Below the pieces are notes generated by a model, which did no database searches, had not been told where the DNA came from, and saw only the letters and a list, made by a program, of their open reading frames with translations. Shown in pieces: positions 4,506-5,396 of a DNA stretch of 5,396 bases (within the stretch, counting starts at the first letter, position 1; each line of letters begins with the position of its first letter). The position numbers were made by a program, and so were the translations under genes. The DNA lies in the NCBI GenBank assembly GCA_023401045.1, contig JAEXEM010000292.1, positions 1 through 5,396 on the forward strand, written 5' to 3'. This DNA is from Actinomycetes bacterium (GTDB lineage: Bacteria > Actinomycetota > Actinomycetes > Actinomycetales > Cellulomonadaceae).

Positions 4506-5396
4506 ATGACCACCGTCAGCGAGCTCTTCGCGTGTGCGGACGAGGTCTCCGGCACCGCGGTCCGGACGGGCGGGCGCCCCGGGTCGGGCACAGGGTCGGG
4601 CGCACCGGCGGCCGAGCCGCTGCTCCCCGTCGTCGGCGCGTCGACGACCGTCCCGCTCGTCGACGGCACGAGCCGCACGTACGCCAACCTCGACTGCGCC
4701 GCGAGCGCACCGGCGCTGGAGTCCGTCGCCGCCCGGGTCGCCGAGGTGCTGCCGCTCTACGCCTCGGTGCACCGCGGCGCCGGGTACCTCTCGCAGGTGT
4801 CGACGGCCCTCTACGAGGCGTCCCGGCAGACGGTCGCGCGCTTCGTGGGGGCACGCGAGGACGACGTCGCCGTCATCACGCGGAACACGACCGACTCGCT
4901 CAACCTGCTCGCCGGGGTCGTGCCGGACGGCGGTGCGGTGCTCGTCCTCGACGTCGAGCACCACGCGAACCTCCTGCCCTGGGTGCAGCGTGCCGCCGGG
5001 GCGCGCGCCGGCGGTCGTACCGCCACCGTCCTGCCGCTGCAGCCGACGGTCGCCGCGACCCTCGACGCGCTGCGCGACGAGCTCGCCCGCCGCCCGTACG
5101 CCCTGCTGACGGTCACCGGCGCCTCGAACGTCACGGGGGAGCAGCTGCCGCTCGACCGGCTCGTCGAGGTGGCCCACGCGGCGGGGGCGCGCGTCGCGCT
5201 CGACGCCGCCCAGCTCGTCCCGCACCGGGGCTTCTCGCTCGCGCGCAGCGGCGTCGACTACGTCGCGTTCTCCGGGCACAAGACGTACGCCCCGTTCGGG
5301 GCGGGGGCGCTCGTGGGGCGCCGGGACTGGCTCGACACGGGCACGCCGTACCTCGCAGGGGGAGGCGCGGTGCGCGACGTCCGCACGGACCGGACC
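4506..5396 (+). CDS. Class-V PLP-dependent aminotransferase/cysteine desulfurase-like protein, 3' truncated
   Basis: The frame is open from the ATG at 4506 to the window edge: 297 codons, no stop, so the C-terminus is missing. GGAGGA with 6-base spacing supports the start. Residues 1-45 are an extension rich in Gly, Ser, Ala and Pro. The aminotransferase-V fold follows: YANLDCAASAP (59-69), SVHRGAGYLS (87-96), the PLP-phosphate segment TRNTTDSLN (125-133), EHHANLLPW (151-159, ring-stacking His), GASNVTGEQLP (205-215), the PLP aspartate in ALDAAQLVPH (231-240, D233), and the Schiff-base lysine K259 in FSGHKTYAPFGAG (255-267). This layout is that of SufS/Csd-type cysteine desulfurases and close relatives. 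The catalytic cysteine of SufS would lie beyond the edge, so desulfurase, selenocysteine lyase, cysteine lyase or an isopenicillin-epimerase-like activity cannot be told apart. SAM-IV control points to sulfur metabolism rather than housekeeping Fe-S assembly. Confidence 0.85.
   Translation, partial: MTTVSELFACADEVSGTAVRTGGRPGSGTGSGAPAAEPLLPVVGASTTVPLVDGTSRTYANLDCAASAPALESVAARVAEVLPLYASVHRGAGYLSQVSTALYEASRQTVARFVGAREDDVAVITRNTTDSLNLLAGVVPDGGAVLVLDVEHHANLLPWVQRAAGARAGGRTATVLPLQPTVAATLDALRDELARRPYALLTVTGASNVTGEQLPLDRLVEVAHAAGARVALDAAQLVPHRGFSLARSGVDYVAFSGHKTYAPFGAGALVGRRDWLDTGTPYLAGGGAVRDVRTDRT

Noticed and set aside
4362..5279. A 305-codon open frame on the minus strand, antisense to the class-V PLP gene
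   Set aside because: It is Arg/Gly-rich with no recognisable domain, runs through the SAM-IV aptamer, and opposes a gene with clear PLP motifs. Long antisense frames are expected in DNA this GC-rich.
1..5396. CRISPR arrays, tRNA or rRNA genes, insertion sequences, phage genes or defence systems
   Set aside because: No spaced direct-repeat array, no tRNA cloverleaf or rRNA signature, and no transposase, integrase or terminal inverted repeats were seen; the genes are ordinary metabolic ones of even composition.

Overview
The window is very GC-rich, codons are strongly biased to G or C in the third position, and promoters are of the TAnnnT type. This fits an actinobacterium. A Micrococcales genus such as Cellulomonas or a relative is my guess, not something the sequence proves. 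Four complete protein genes, one complete gene with a GTG start, and one gene cut by the right edge can be supported.

Left part (1-2471): a flavin/PNPOx-like general stress protein gene (+) converges on an aldo/keto reductase gene (-), with a strong bidirectional hairpin between them. The reductase gene diverges from a small lipoprotein gene (+). Their shared upstream region carries a LacI/GalR-type half-symmetric operator candidate. The lipoprotein gene appears to be transcribed as a leaderless mRNA. It converges on metZ, again with a hairpin between the stops.

Right part (2472-5396): this is a sulfur-metabolism locus. On the minus strand, a single-domain rhodanese gene overlaps metZ (O-succinylhomoserine sulfhydrylase) by 4 nt (GTGA). 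On the plus strand, diverging from them, starts a class-V PLP enzyme of the cysteine desulfurase/SufS fold; it is truncated by the window edge. About 350 bp separate the two start codons. That stretch holds two SAM-binding riboswitches pointing in opposite directions: a SAM-I-clan (S-box-like) aptamer in front of rhodanese-metZ, and a clear SAM-IV aptamer in front of the class-V enzyme. Each has a candidate promoter whose predicted start site falls at the 5' edge of its aptamer.

How the genes fit together (inference): metZ makes homocysteine from O-succinylhomoserine, and the rhodanese and the class-V enzyme could mobilise sulfane sulfur for it or for a linked pathway. Both transcription units would be shut down when SAM is plentiful, by two RNA sensors of different class. 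This divergent two-class SAM-riboswitch arrangement is the most notable thing in the window.
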